The position numbers and the translations under genes were made by a program. A stretch of 64,000 bases of DNA from Shewanella halotolerans (lineage in GTDB: Bacteria > Pseudomonadota > Gammaproteobacteria > Enterobacterales > Shewanellaceae): contig NZ_CP080417.1 of the NCBI RefSeq assembly GCF_019457535.1, positions 2,418,001 through 2,482,000 on the forward strand. Direction: 5' to 3'. Under the pieces are notes generated by a model. That model was not told where the DNA came from. It did no database searches and was given only the letters and a program-made list of their open reading frames with translations. This document shows, in pieces, positions 1 through 6,592 of this stretch (position 1 is its first letter; each line of letters begins with the position of its first letter).

Positions 1-129
1 TACCCGCTTAAAGAGATGTTGAGTGATAAAAAACCTACAGCGCCATTGACACTGACGACGAAGGGAGGCCAAGTCACACTAGATTTAGCACCACTTGAGT
101 CAAAGGTGCTTGTTGTAGGAGAGAACTAA
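1..129 (+). CDS. C-terminal end of a probable glycoside hydrolase (partial)
   Basis: Only the last 42 codons lie in the window; the gene is open at the left edge and stops with TAA at 127-129. The tail contains a threonine/leucine-rich strand pattern followed by LDLAPLESKVLVV, which resembles the all-beta C-terminal domain that closes many GH13 alpha-amylase-family enzymes. A maltodextrin locus lies 10 kb downstream, so such an enzyme would fit, but 42 residues cannot prove the family. The coding frame is likely; the product name is an inference. Confidence 0.45.
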   Translation, partial: YPLKEMLSDKKPTAPLTLTTKGGQVTLDLAPLESKVLVVGEN

Positions 130-311
130 GCCCACTGGCTCATCAGTTCAAGATATCAAAGTGAGTAGAACGAGTACCAAGCACCACACTCAGCCTACTC
201 GCTTTGGACACCAACTCATTTTTCAGATTTACCGCCTTACTAAGAGGCACATAAATGCTTGGCTAAAATTAGCGACAAGGAGCAAAAGCCAACTTCTTTT
301 TGTCCTATTAA
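130..311. other. Short intergenic stretch, no feature seen
   Basis: This lies between the truncated gene end and the transposase remnant. I see no ORF, tRNA or convincing terminator in it. It may include the undetectable edge of the decayed insertion sequence. Confidence 0.4.
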
Positions 312-563
312 ATGAACCGTGAAAGTGGCTCTTACAAGGGTAAATGCAGGATCCGTGGTGGTCGCCACAGAATACGCACAGTCATATTTATGGCGATGAT
401 GTCAGCCATACAGTGCAATCCTGTTTTTAAGGGCTATTACCAGCGTCTCAAAGCGGCTGGCAAACTGCCGAAAGTAGCACTGATCGCCTGCATGCGAAAG
501 CTCATCGTGATCTTGAATACCATGCTTAAGAGCAAGGAGCTGTGGTGCGTAAAAAACGGATAA
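312..563 (+). pseudogene. IS110-family transposase, C-terminal remnant
   Basis: The 83 residues match the C-terminal transposase_20 part of IS110/IS1111-type transposases: an SGSYKGK-type entry, RGGRHRIRTVIFMA, NPVFKGYYQRL, and AACMRKL-like (IACMRKLIVILNTML). A full transposase is about 310-400 residues and carries an N-terminal DEDD nuclease domain, which is absent. A stop codon lies directly upstream of the first ATG in this frame, so this is a decayed fragment and not a functional gene. It abuts the truncated attC-like end of a cassette array. Some IS1111-group elements insert specifically into attC sites, which would explain the position, but the subgroup cannot be assigned from this fragment. 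Confidence 0.75.
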
Positions 564-569
564 ATATAT

Positions 570-597
570 TGACTAAACACCACAGTCACTTGTTATG
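570..597 (-). repeat. Truncated attC-like cassette end
   Basis: On the minus strand, two bases after the TAA of the cassette gene, the sequence reads CATAACAAGTGACTGTGG. The TAACAA opening is the same as at the two fuller attC-like sites of this array. The long hairpin and the closing GCGTTAT half are missing, and the IS110 remnant takes their place. I read this as an attC site cut by the insertion sequence. Only the short opening supports it. Confidence 0.4.
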
Positions 598-598
598 T

Positions 599-1115
599 TT
601 ATTTTACCAACTGCTGCAAAACTTCATTTTTTAGCCAAACTTTAGCCCTAATGACGATTTCTAGTTTGTCATTACCTATTTGTAGATCGTCTAGTGTCTT
701 AGGGTGAGTGATTTGGTCTCTAATCTTGTTTGCAGCTAGAAAATTGTCCCACTCAACACCTTGAAACCCCAAGCTCTTAGGATTTACTCCACGAGCTTTA
801 GCAATACTTTTACACGAGAATTTTAGAGTTTCTTTGAATCCTAGGAACTGCGGCTTTTTTGTGAGAGTTTGCCTAATGCGATCAAATTTAACTTCTTTTA
901 GCTTGGCTTGTTCAGCTAGGTCAAATAGCTCTTCGAAGTTTTCATGCTCCAATGCTTCTTGCCTAAATGCAAAAAAGGAAGCCCTCGACGGTAGAGAAAA
1001 ACGTTCTGATATAGGCACTTTCAAGAGCAGAGTTACCTCGATTTTCAAACAGGAACTTGCCCAATTCTTCTAAATCCGCATCTAGTTTTTCTACTAGATT
1101 GATGTAATCCGTCAA
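599..1115 (-). pseudogene. Cassette gene, HEPN-like hypothetical protein, frameshifted
   Basis: Two overlapping minus-strand frames read as one protein if one base is removed from a six-T run (plus-strand AAAAAA at 971-976). The joined product is about 170 residues, starting MTDYINLVEKLDADLEELG and continuing through VEGFLFAFRQEALEH to the stop at 599. The start is set by GGAGG five bases before a TTG codon at 1113-1115. Near the C-terminus the motif RDQITH fits the R-x4-H pattern of HEPN nucleases, in a helical context (NKIRDQITHPKTLDDL). HEPN domains often occur in toxins and defence proteins, but no partner antitoxin is visible. The frameshift may be real decay or a sequencing error at the homopolymer. 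An attC-like site lies on each side of the gene, one of them truncated. Confidence 0.55.
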
Positions 1116-1131
1116 AACAACCTCCATAAAC

Positions 1132-1271
1132 ATAACGCCGCCAGCAGCGGCGACCAATACGTAAGTTACTTTGTGTTAGTTTGGCGTGGAGCGACAACAC
1201 AAAGCAACCGGAGTGTTGGGCGTCCCAGCCACGCGTGTCTTCGCGTGGCTAATGCTGACAGGCCTTGTTAT
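1132..1271 (-). repeat. attC-like cassette recombination site 1
   Basis: Read on the minus strand, this 140-bp element opens with TAACAAGGC, ten bases after a cassette gene stop, and closes with GGCGGCGTTAT. The ends are complementary in the manner of Vibrio-type attC (VCR) sites. Inside lie strong inverted repeats: AGCCACGCG with CGCGTGGCT, and GTTGCTTTGTGTT with AACACAAAGTAAC. The closing half contains a GTTRRRY-like recombination core. Position, orientation and secondary structure all fit an integron gene-cassette boundary. Confidence 0.65.
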
Positions 1272-1282
1272 TTGCAGACTAC

Positions 1283-1531
1283 TCAACCGTTAGGTTTTTC
1301 CTGCTTTTTATAGACAAAAGGTAACCAACCTTTAAGTGAAAATGCAGCAAAAACTATTAGTGAAATAGGTAGAGGCCACCAACCAAATAACTCTAGCATT
1401 CTATCTGCGGTCTCAGGGCCCGATAGAGTGCCGTCATTCAAATAATAAGCAAGAAATCCTGCTATGAATAAACCTGAGAACAGAAAAATCACAAGGTAAA
1501 GAAAGTAAAGTATTCGTCGTATGAACCACAT
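1283..1531 (-). CDS. Small two-helix membrane protein (gene cassette)
   Basis: This 82-residue protein begins MWFIRRILYFLYLV. The start is the ATG preceded by GGAAAT; an upstream in-frame ATG (1564) lies inside the neighbouring attC-like site and is unlikely. Two hydrophobic segments (about residues 5-30 and 50-67) are separated by a polar loop, and the C-terminus is basic (YKKQEKPNG). I do not recognise a family. Attachment-site-like elements lie on both sides, and the stop codon is ten bases from site 1, so this looks like the cargo of an integron cassette. Function is unknown. Confidence 0.55.
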   Translation of the reverse strand: MWFIRRILYFLYLVIFLFSGLFIAGFLAYYLNDGTLSGPETADRMLELFGWWPLPISLIVFAAFSLKGWLPFVYKKQEKPNG

Positions 1532-1549
1532 GCTATTTCCATTTGCATA

Positions 1550-1630
1550 TAACGCTAAGCACACGGGCGGAAAAACGCGATAGCGTTTGACGTCACAGCA
1601 GTCGCAGGCTGCGAGTGATGCGCCTTGTTA
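1550..1630 (-). repeat. attC-like cassette recombination site 2
   Basis: Read on the minus strand, this element of about 80 bp opens with TAACAAGGC, whose TAA is the stop codon of the upstream cassette gene, and closes with GCTTAGCGTTAT. Internal palindromic segments include CGCAGCCTGCG and AACGC/GCGTT. It shares its opening nine bases with site 1. Overlap of the gene stop with the attC opening is typical of integron cassettes. Confidence 0.65.
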
Positions 1631-1918
1631 CGTGTTTTTAACCAAACCATCTACTACCTCTGATGCCTCTTTTAAACCAGCACCTGTAATTTTGCGATAC
1701 AGCTTGATTGCTTTTAACCTATGACCAGCTTTTACCGCAGAATGAACTTCAATCGGAACTAGGGGGCTATCGTCAAATTCAATACCCGTATGTTTGATAA
1801 GAGCGTCTACTTTAACTTCCAGAAAGCGAATTCTTTTCCGGTAAGTATCAAGTTGCGTATTAACAATCAGGTATAGCGCGACCAAGGACGGAAATAAAAC
1901 TCCTAATAATTCAGCCAA
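1628..1918 (-). CDS. Membrane-anchored protein with L7/L12 C-terminal-like domain (gene cassette)
   Basis: This 96-residue protein starts at a TTG codon (1916-1918), chosen because AAGGAG sits eight bases upstream. An N-terminal hydrophobic segment (about residues 3-20) is followed by a charged, possibly coiled stretch (RKRIRFLEVKVDALIKH). The C-terminal part, AGHRLKAIKLYRKITG then AGLKEASEVVD, follows the pattern of the C-terminal domain of ribosomal protein L7/L12, where it recruits translation GTPases. Small membrane proteins carrying this fold are known, but their role is unclear. Its stop codon is part of attC-like site 2, so it appears to be a cassette gene. Binding partners cannot be inferred from sequence. 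Confidence 0.65.
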   Translation of the reverse strand: MAELLGVLFPSLVALYLIVNTQLDTYRKRIRFLEVKVDALIKHTGIEFDDSPLVPIEVHSAVKAGHRLKAIKLYRKITGAGLKEASEVVDGLVKNT

Positions 1919-1941
1919 TCTGTCTACTCCTTAAAACACAT

Positions 1942-2015
1942 AACAACTTATTAGTGAGACCTTGCAAGGTACGCTACCTTGTAAGGTAGGAGACCAAGCA
2001 TGTAAATAAGTGAGG
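1942..2015. repeat. Nested inverted repeat, possible array end
   Basis: CTTGCAAGGT (1961-1970) pairs with ACCTTGTAAG (1976-1985) with one mismatch across a five-base loop. Outer arms CTTATT and AATAAG flank it. On the minus strand the left end reads AAGTTGTTATG, which contains a GTTATG core-like sequence just upstream of the first cassette gene. It may be the remains of another attC site or of the insertion point of the array. It could equally be an unrelated terminator. Confidence 0.35.
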
Positions 2016-2048
2016 TCAGAGTAATCTTCTAAAGGAGGTGATTGGCGC

Positions 2049-2327
2049 ATGTGGTTGGCTTTTTCATTCCCTGAATGGCGTAGTCGATGTTTGATTCGAG
2101 TTGGCCTAGCTCTGTCCTTAATTGGTGATAATTTAATCTATCTTGTCGGGGCTATACAACATGCCAGGTCACATTTAATCAAAGATTTCTCTCTAAAAGA
2201 ATCTATTCAAACCAGATCAGTTCCAATCGAAGAAGCGTTGAGATACGGGTGTAAGCACACTTTTGGCTCTCGGCGGCATGGCCAAATATGTTCCCTACAT
2301 CTTTTGGCATTCCCTACATCCATGTAG
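2049..2327 (+). CDS. Putative small protein behind a perfect Shine-Dalgarno
   Basis: The ATG at 2049 follows AAAGGAGGTGATT, an unusually complete match to the 16S rRNA anti-Shine-Dalgarno, at ten-base spacing. The 92-residue product starts MWLAFSFPEWRSRCLIRVG and has one moderately hydrophobic stretch (about residues 15-35). Its last 40 codons run into the hairpin-repeat element described next, so the natural C-terminus may have been replaced. I recognise no family. The ribosome-binding site is the main support; the ORF could be a chance reading frame or a truncated cassette cargo. Confidence 0.3.
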   Translation: MWLAFSFPEWRSRCLIRVGLALSLIGDNLIYLVGAIQHARSHLIKDFSLKESIQTRSVPIEEALRYGCKHTFGSRRHGQICSLHLLAFPTSM

Positions 2328-2512
2328 GTCAGTGCCGCCGTAAAGCCTCCAGGGATAACTCTCTTTGACAAAAAGTCGGCGTGCCAAAAGAGTGCTTGCA
2401 CATTCCCCCGCCGGGCAGGCGTTAGGTTGCCATGAAGGTACGACCTTCAATCATTTCCCAACAAACATTCGGCAAACACTACAAGCTGAAAATCGAGAAT
2501 CCTCGAACACCA
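2211..2512 (+). repeat. Structured repeat element, copy 1
   Basis: A long inverted repeat, TGTAAGCACACTTTTGGC (from 2250) against the complement of GCCAAAAGAGTGCTTGCACA (2383-2402), encloses an inner pair CGGCGGCA/TGCCGCCG. It is followed by a conserved tail (2409-2512) that begins CGCCGGGCAGGCGTTAGG and contains the small hairpin TGAAGGTACGACCTTCA. The same architecture recurs directly downstream. No protein is convincingly encoded. It resembles a mobile or structural intergenic repeat, but I cannot name the family. Confidence 0.6.
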
Positions 2513-2748
2513 GATAACGCCAAATCGAAGAGACGTTAGATATCGAGTGTAGATACACTTGTGAGCTTCCGTGACAGGGATGTCACGGTAGAGCCTACAG
2601 GGAGCGTACTTGCGGCGTCTCACAAGGGTATCTGCACAACCCTCGCCGGGCAGGCGTTAGGTTGCCATGAAGGTACGACCTTCAAACATTTCCCAACAAG
2701 CAATCGGGCAAACACCACAAGCTGAAAATCGAGAATCCTCGAACACCA
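2513..2748 (+). repeat. Structured repeat element, copy 2
   Basis: This is the tandem second unit. The outer arms TGTAGATACACTTGTGAG (from 2548) and CTCACAAGGGTATCTGCACA (2619-2638) are nearly complementary, with an inner hairpin CGTGACA/TGTCACG. The tail at 2644-2748 repeats 2409-2512 with few differences, offset by 235 bp. Hairpin sequences differ between the copies while pairing is kept, which points to selection on structure and not just recent duplication. Confidence 0.6.
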
Positions 2749-2770
2749 AAAGAACAAAACCACCAGCCAC

Positions 2771-2795
2771 AAAAAAGCCCTCACTCTGAGGGCTC
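2771..2795 (-). terminator. Intrinsic terminator of rhlE
   Basis: On the minus strand AGCCCTCA and TGAGGGCT form a hairpin with a three-base loop, followed by TTTTTT, eleven bases after the helicase stop codon. Confidence 0.85.
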
Positions 2796-2805
2796 TCGTT
2801 AAATC

Positions 2806-4272
2806 CTATTTCTTACCTGGCCGACTTTCGGCCCAGGGATTAAAGGCTGGCTTTTGTTCAGTTTTACGCTCCGAGCTTTGATCTTTCCCACCGCGATCAC
2901 CAGGCGCTGCTGATTTAGCTTTAGCAGGCCGGGCCTTCTTATCGGCGGCGTTACCTTTATAGGGCGATGCCTTTTCATGAGACTTAGACTGTCCTTTAGG
3001 CTTGCCTTCTCCACGCTTGTCCTTAGCTAGGTTCACGCCCTTCTTACCAAGACTAGCCGCTGCTTCGTCTCCCTTCTCACCCTGCGTCTGCTCACGCTTT
3101 GCTTTAGGCACATAGTTGAGGATAGAGATAGGTACAGGCTTTCTCGGCGCGAAACCTTCTATCTCTCGGCGCTCAAGTAGATGATCAAGGCGGCTCTCGA
3201 TCATGCAGAGGTTCTTAAAATCATCCTTAGACACCAGGGAGATCGCCTCCCCTTTGGCACCTGCTCGACCAGTACGCCCGATACGATGCACATATTCGTC
3301 GGCCGGAAACGGCAGGTCGTAGTTGATCACCAGCGGCAGGTTATCGATATCGATCCCGCGCGCCGAGATGCCGGTGGAGATAAGGTAAGCAATCTTACCC
3401 GCCTTAAAGTCCGCCAGGATCTGCTCACGTACCGCCTGAGTCCGGCCGCTGTGAATACACTCGGCCTCAATGCCCCGCTTCTCCAGCTGACTCACCAATT
3501 TAGCGGCACCATGTTTGGTCTCGATAAAAATAAGCGCCTGGGGCCAGGCATTATCTTTAATCAGCTGACTGAGCAGCGCCGACTTCTTATCCTTATCGAC
3601 CGTGGTGATCCACTGCTCGATATCCGGCTGGCTATCTTGATTCTTAGTGACCGACAGATGGATCGCCTTAGGCACCGCCTGTTTTGCCAGCTCTCGCACC
3701 GGGCGAGACAGGGTGGCGGAGAACAGCAGGTTTTGCCTCTCCTCTGGCAAAGTATCTAAGATCTTGGTGATATCCTCGATAAAACCCATATCGAGCATGC
3801 GATCGGCTTCATCAAGCACCAGGAGTTCCACCTCGTCGAAGCGGATCGCTCTCTGGGTGTAGAGATCCCGCAGACGCCCCGGGGTGGCCACCACGATATC
3901 GACGCCCTCGATCAACTGCTGCTTCTGCGCCTGCACGTCGACGCCGCCATAAACGGCCATGGATACCAGCCCTAAGCCTTTACCATATTCGCCAATGCGC
4001 TCGTTTACCTGTAGCACTAGCTCGCGTGTCGGCGCCAAGATGATTGCCCGCGCCCGCTTCTTGCGCTGTGTCTGCCCCTGCATCAGGGTCGTGAGCATAG
4101 GCAACACGAAAGTCGCCGTCTTACCACTGCCGGTTTGCGCCGCCGCGATCAGGTTCTTACCCTTGAGCGCCAGGGGAATGGCTTCTTGCTGAATAGGCGT
4201 TGGCTGGCTGTAGCCAAGTTGCTCAAGGTTAGTGAGCACAGCGTTTGGCAGGCCAAGGTTTGCAAAGGTCAT
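2806..4272 (-). CDS. rhlE: ATP-dependent RNA helicase RhlE (DEAD-box)
   Basis: This 488-residue DEAD-box helicase unwinds RNA duplexes using ATP, with roles in ribosome maturation and RNA turnover. All core motifs are visible in order: Q motif (GYSQPTPIQQEAIPLAL), motif I AQTGSGKT, PTRELV, TPGRLRD, the DEAD box VLDEADRMLDMGF, SAT, and the C-terminal ARGIDIDNLP and HRIGRTGRAG motifs. The last 100 residues are a lysine/glycine/serine-rich basic tail, typical of RhlE proteins, that helps RNA binding. The start is the ATG at 4272, where MTFANLGLPNAV opens the Q-motif region and GAGAGA lies upstream. A longer in-frame extension to 4449 reads through a tandem repeat and is not supported. Confidence 0.92.
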   Translation of the reverse strand: MTFANLGLPNAVLTNLEQLGYSQPTPIQQEAIPLALKGKNLIAAAQTGSGKTATFVLPMLTTLMQGQTQRKKRARAIILAPTRELVLQVNERIGEYGKGLGLVSMAVYGGVDVQAQKQQLIEGVDIVVATPGRLRDLYTQRAIRFDEVELLVLDEADRMLDMGFIEDITKILDTLPEERQNLLFSATLSRPVRELAKQAVPKAIHLSVTKNQDSQPDIEQWITTVDKDKKSALLSQLIKDNAWPQALIFIETKHGAAKLVSQLEKRGIEAECIHSGRTQAVREQILADFKAGKIAYLISTGISARGIDIDNLPLVINYDLPFPADEYVHRIGRTGRAGAKGEAISLVSKDDFKNLCMIESRLDHLLERREIEGFAPRKPVPISILNYVPKAKREQTQGEKGDEAAASLGKKGVNLAKDKRGEGKPKGQSKSHEKASPYKGNAADKKARPAKAKSAAPGDRGGKDQSSERKTEQKPAFNPWAESRPGKK

Positions 4273-4725
4273 GGATTCTCTCTCAGGGTCGCAAGGGCAA
4301 AAATCGTCAGCCAATCGAGCGGCTGGTATTTGAGGCGCGCTAGTATAACAGAGCCGTTTGCTAAGACTAGCCCAGTTTACCCAAAGTAAACCAATAATAT
4401 AGGAAGCTTTAGTGATCTGGCTTATATAGCCTTTAAGCCACTCAGCCACTCAGCCAATCAGCCAATCAGCCAATCAGCCAATCACTGTTAGCTATCTCTA
4501 CCAGCTACCACAGCCCGCTTTTTGCTGGGCCTGGTCACCTATCCGATTTCATTATGGAAACTAACTTAACCTATCGCGCGTATCGAGTCACTATGGCCTT
4601 AACGATGTGTTAGCCGCCTAAGCAGCCACAGATAAAGCACTACTAGCACTCATAGATGGCCCAGTTAAGGATGACGTTAAAACTGGCCTGTGACGCGATA
4701 AACATCAGCGATAAAAGGAGCGATT
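4273..4725. other. Intergenic region with an 8-bp tandem repeat
   Basis: This is the divergent space between rhlE and the small lipoprotein gene. It carries six direct 8-bp units at 4436-4484 (two AGCCACTC then four AGCCAATC) about 170 bp upstream of the rhlE start. No gene is evident in the remainder. Confidence 0.6.
4436..4484 (+). repeat. 8-bp microsatellite, six units
   Basis: Two AGCCACTC units are followed by four AGCCAATC units and a partial copy. The unit length is not a multiple of three, and the tract sits in the presumed rhlE promoter or leader, so slippage could alter promoter spacing. Confidence 0.85.
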
Positions 4726-4962
4726 ATGAAAACACTATACACACTTGCCGCGATCTTACTGTTAAGCGCCTGTGCGAGCAGCGATCCTGGCTCGACCCAC
4801 ACCATACACAACACAGGTGGCTTTTGTGACTTTCACTGTCAGCGCCTCGAAGATGAACTGATCCGCCGAGACATTGAAGATCGCATCATAGAACGCGAAA
4901 TCGACAGGGAGATCATCGACGAGCTGACGCCGCCAGACGATATCCCGGCAGAGCTTTATTAA
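4726..4962 (+). CDS. Small lipoprotein with charged C-terminus
   Basis: This 78-residue protein has a lipoprotein signal peptide (MKTLYTLAAILLLSAC) with the lipobox LLSAC, so Cys16 is the likely lipidation site. After a short Ser/Thr-rich linker with two further cysteines (CDFHC), the rest is an acidic/arginine-rich helix (RRDIEDRIIEREIDREIID). It probably sits on an envelope membrane facing the periplasm. AAAGGAG is placed well for the ATG. It is a single gene between rhlE and an HD-GYP gene; I do not recognise a functional family. Confidence 0.7.
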   Translation: MKTLYTLAAILLLSACASSDPGSTHTIHNTGGFCDFHCQRLEDELIRRDIEDRIIEREIDREIIDELTPPDDIPAELY

Positions 4963-5304
4963 GACGCAGCGCTGAACTGCGAGCTCAGGATAAGGCCAAG
5001 CCAAGGCCTTTCCATACTGTCTTGGTCACATTTTCATACAAAAGAAACAGTTTAGAGAAAGGTAAATTAGCCCGTCAGCGGCGTTATGGGTAATAATGAA
5101 GGGATGAACCAAGGCTCGGCAACTAAGAATCCACGCAGTAAGGAATCAACGCAGTAAGTTTCACCCTTACAGCGTCATTAGCTGTCGAGTGCGGTTCACA
5201 TAGCTAGTTTATAGCGCTTATTTAGCTAGAAGCGCAGCAGTTAGGATCTCGCCAGAGAGGCTGCGCCGGTATTGAAATCCCTCTGGCAGTGCAAAGGATT
5301 GACT
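4963..5304. other. Intergenic region, no feature seen
   Basis: The 340 bp ahead of the HD-GYP gene presumably contain its promoter. I see no ORF, strong hairpin terminator or clear promoter boxes. Short imperfect repeats of CGCAGTAAG occur at 5134-5158. Confidence 0.4.
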
Positions 5305-6591
5305 ATGGATGCCCCCAATTTTACCCAAACGGCCGCGCACGAACTTCACGATACCTTGCCCATCTGGCGCGAACTGATCTTCAAGCGCCTGTTTGGACTG
5401 CTTGCCATCTTATGTGTGCCCGTCTACATCACCAGTGTCTACCTCTGCATCCAAATGGGTCTGGTCGGCATGGCCGCCTTCGATACCTTGGCCTATCTGT
5501 TACTGCTCTACATCTTACTAGCGAGAGAATTGAGGCAAACGCTACGCTACTGCATAGGCTGTTTGATGTTCTTCGCCATCGGCGTGGCCTTCCTCATCAC
5601 CATAGGCCCAACGGGCGCCGGGTTCTTCTGGCTGTTTATCTTCCCCCCGCTCACCAGCATATTAATTGGCAAACGCGCCAGCCTCTGTGCCCAGCTGCTT
5701 AACGCTGCGGCCCTGCTAGCCATAGGCTTGGTCTATCATACACAAGGCTTTCAATGGCCAGAGACCCAGGGCTATAGCAGCTTCATCTGGTTTGTGGTGG
5801 CGATAAACTTCATTGTTACCAATGCCATAGTCACTCAATCCGCCGCCTTCCTGCTGGGTAAACTGACCCAGTCGCTGCGATCGACCATAGCATCGCGGCG
5901 CGCAACCGTGATGGGACTGGCAAAACTGGCCGAATACCGGGACAACGAGACCGGCGCGCACCTGATCCGTATGCAGCACTACGCCAAGATGCTGGCCACC
6001 CAGCGACAAACCGACATTGATGCCCCGGCAGAGTTAACCGACGATTTTATTCAGGAGATCACCCTCTCTTCGATTTTGCATGATATCGGCAAGGTGGGGA
6101 TCGCCGATGCCATATTGCTCAAGCCCGGACGGCTGACAGCGGAGGAGTTTGAGCAGATCAAGGCGCACCCGGTTATCGGCGCTCAGGTATTGGCGAGTCT
6201 ACTTAGTTACGCGCCAGAATGCCCTTACATAAAAATGGGGCGTGATATCGCCAGTGGGCACCATGAGTGGTGGGACGGCAGCGGCTATCCGGCCGGGCTT
6301 AAAGGGGAAGCAATTCCCCTCTCGGCCCGTATCGTCGCCCTGGTGGATGTGTATGACGCCCTGACCTCGCCGCGCTGCTACAAACGCCCCTTTAGTCATC
6401 AAGAGGCGCTGGAATTAATCCATCAGGATAAGGGCACCCATTTCGACCCTAAGCTGGTCGAGAGCTTTATCGCCATCAATCACAGGTTCGAACTGCTATC
6501 GAAGGCGTCTTTGTTCGAGCGGCCATCCAAACAGCCACTCAGGGGCCAGGTCGCCCTCGTGAGCGAATCGGAGCTAGAAACCAGCCAGTAG
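5305..6591 (+). CDS. Membrane HD-GYP domain protein (cyclic-di-GMP phosphodiesterase family)
   Basis: This 428-residue protein has an N-terminal block of about six hydrophobic segments (residues 30-190) followed by a cytoplasmic HD-GYP domain. The metal-binding HD pair lies in LHDIGKVGIADAIL (about residue 258), then HPVIG, GHHEWWDGSGYPAGL with the GYP motif, and LVDVYDALTSPRCYK. HD-GYP enzymes hydrolyse cyclic-di-GMP and so favour motility over biofilm. The conserved residues are present, so activity is plausible. I chose the ATG at 5305, preceded by AAAGGA, over a TTG 33 bases upstream. No signal-input domain other than the membrane region is recognised. Confidence 0.85.
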   Translation: MDAPNFTQTAAHELHDTLPIWRELIFKRLFGLLAILCVPVYITSVYLCIQMGLVGMAAFDTLAYLLLLYILLARELRQTLRYCIGCLMFFAIGVAFLITIGPTGAGFFWLFIFPPLTSILIGKRASLCAQLLNAAALLAIGLVYHTQGFQWPETQGYSSFIWFVVAINFIVTNAIVTQSAAFLLGKLTQSLRSTIASRRATVMGLAKLAEYRDNETGAHLIRMQHYAKMLATQRQTDIDAPAELTDDFIQEITLSSILHDIGKVGIADAILLKPGRLTAEEFEQIKAHPVIGAQVLASLLSYAPECPYIKMGRDIASGHHEWWDGSGYPAGLKGEAIPLSARIVALVDVYDALTSPRCYKRPFSHQEALELIHQDKGTHFDPKLVESFIAINHRFELLSKASLFERPSKQPLRGQVALVSESELETSQ

Positions 6592-6592
6592 C

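Noticed and set aside
2040..2055. 16S rRNA 3'-end fragment suggested by AAAGGAGGTGATT
   Set aside because: The match is on the antisense of rRNA and stops after about 13 bases; a strong ribosome-binding site explains it better.
2409..2748. CRISPR-like repeats
   Set aside because: There are only two copies of 104 bp separated by a structured, non-unique segment; no short regular repeat-spacer pattern or cas gene is present.
4273..4449. N-terminal extension of the RNA helicase to 4449
   Set aside because: The extra 59 residues have no homology, start inside the tandem repeat, and the ATG at 4272 has its own ribosome-binding site.
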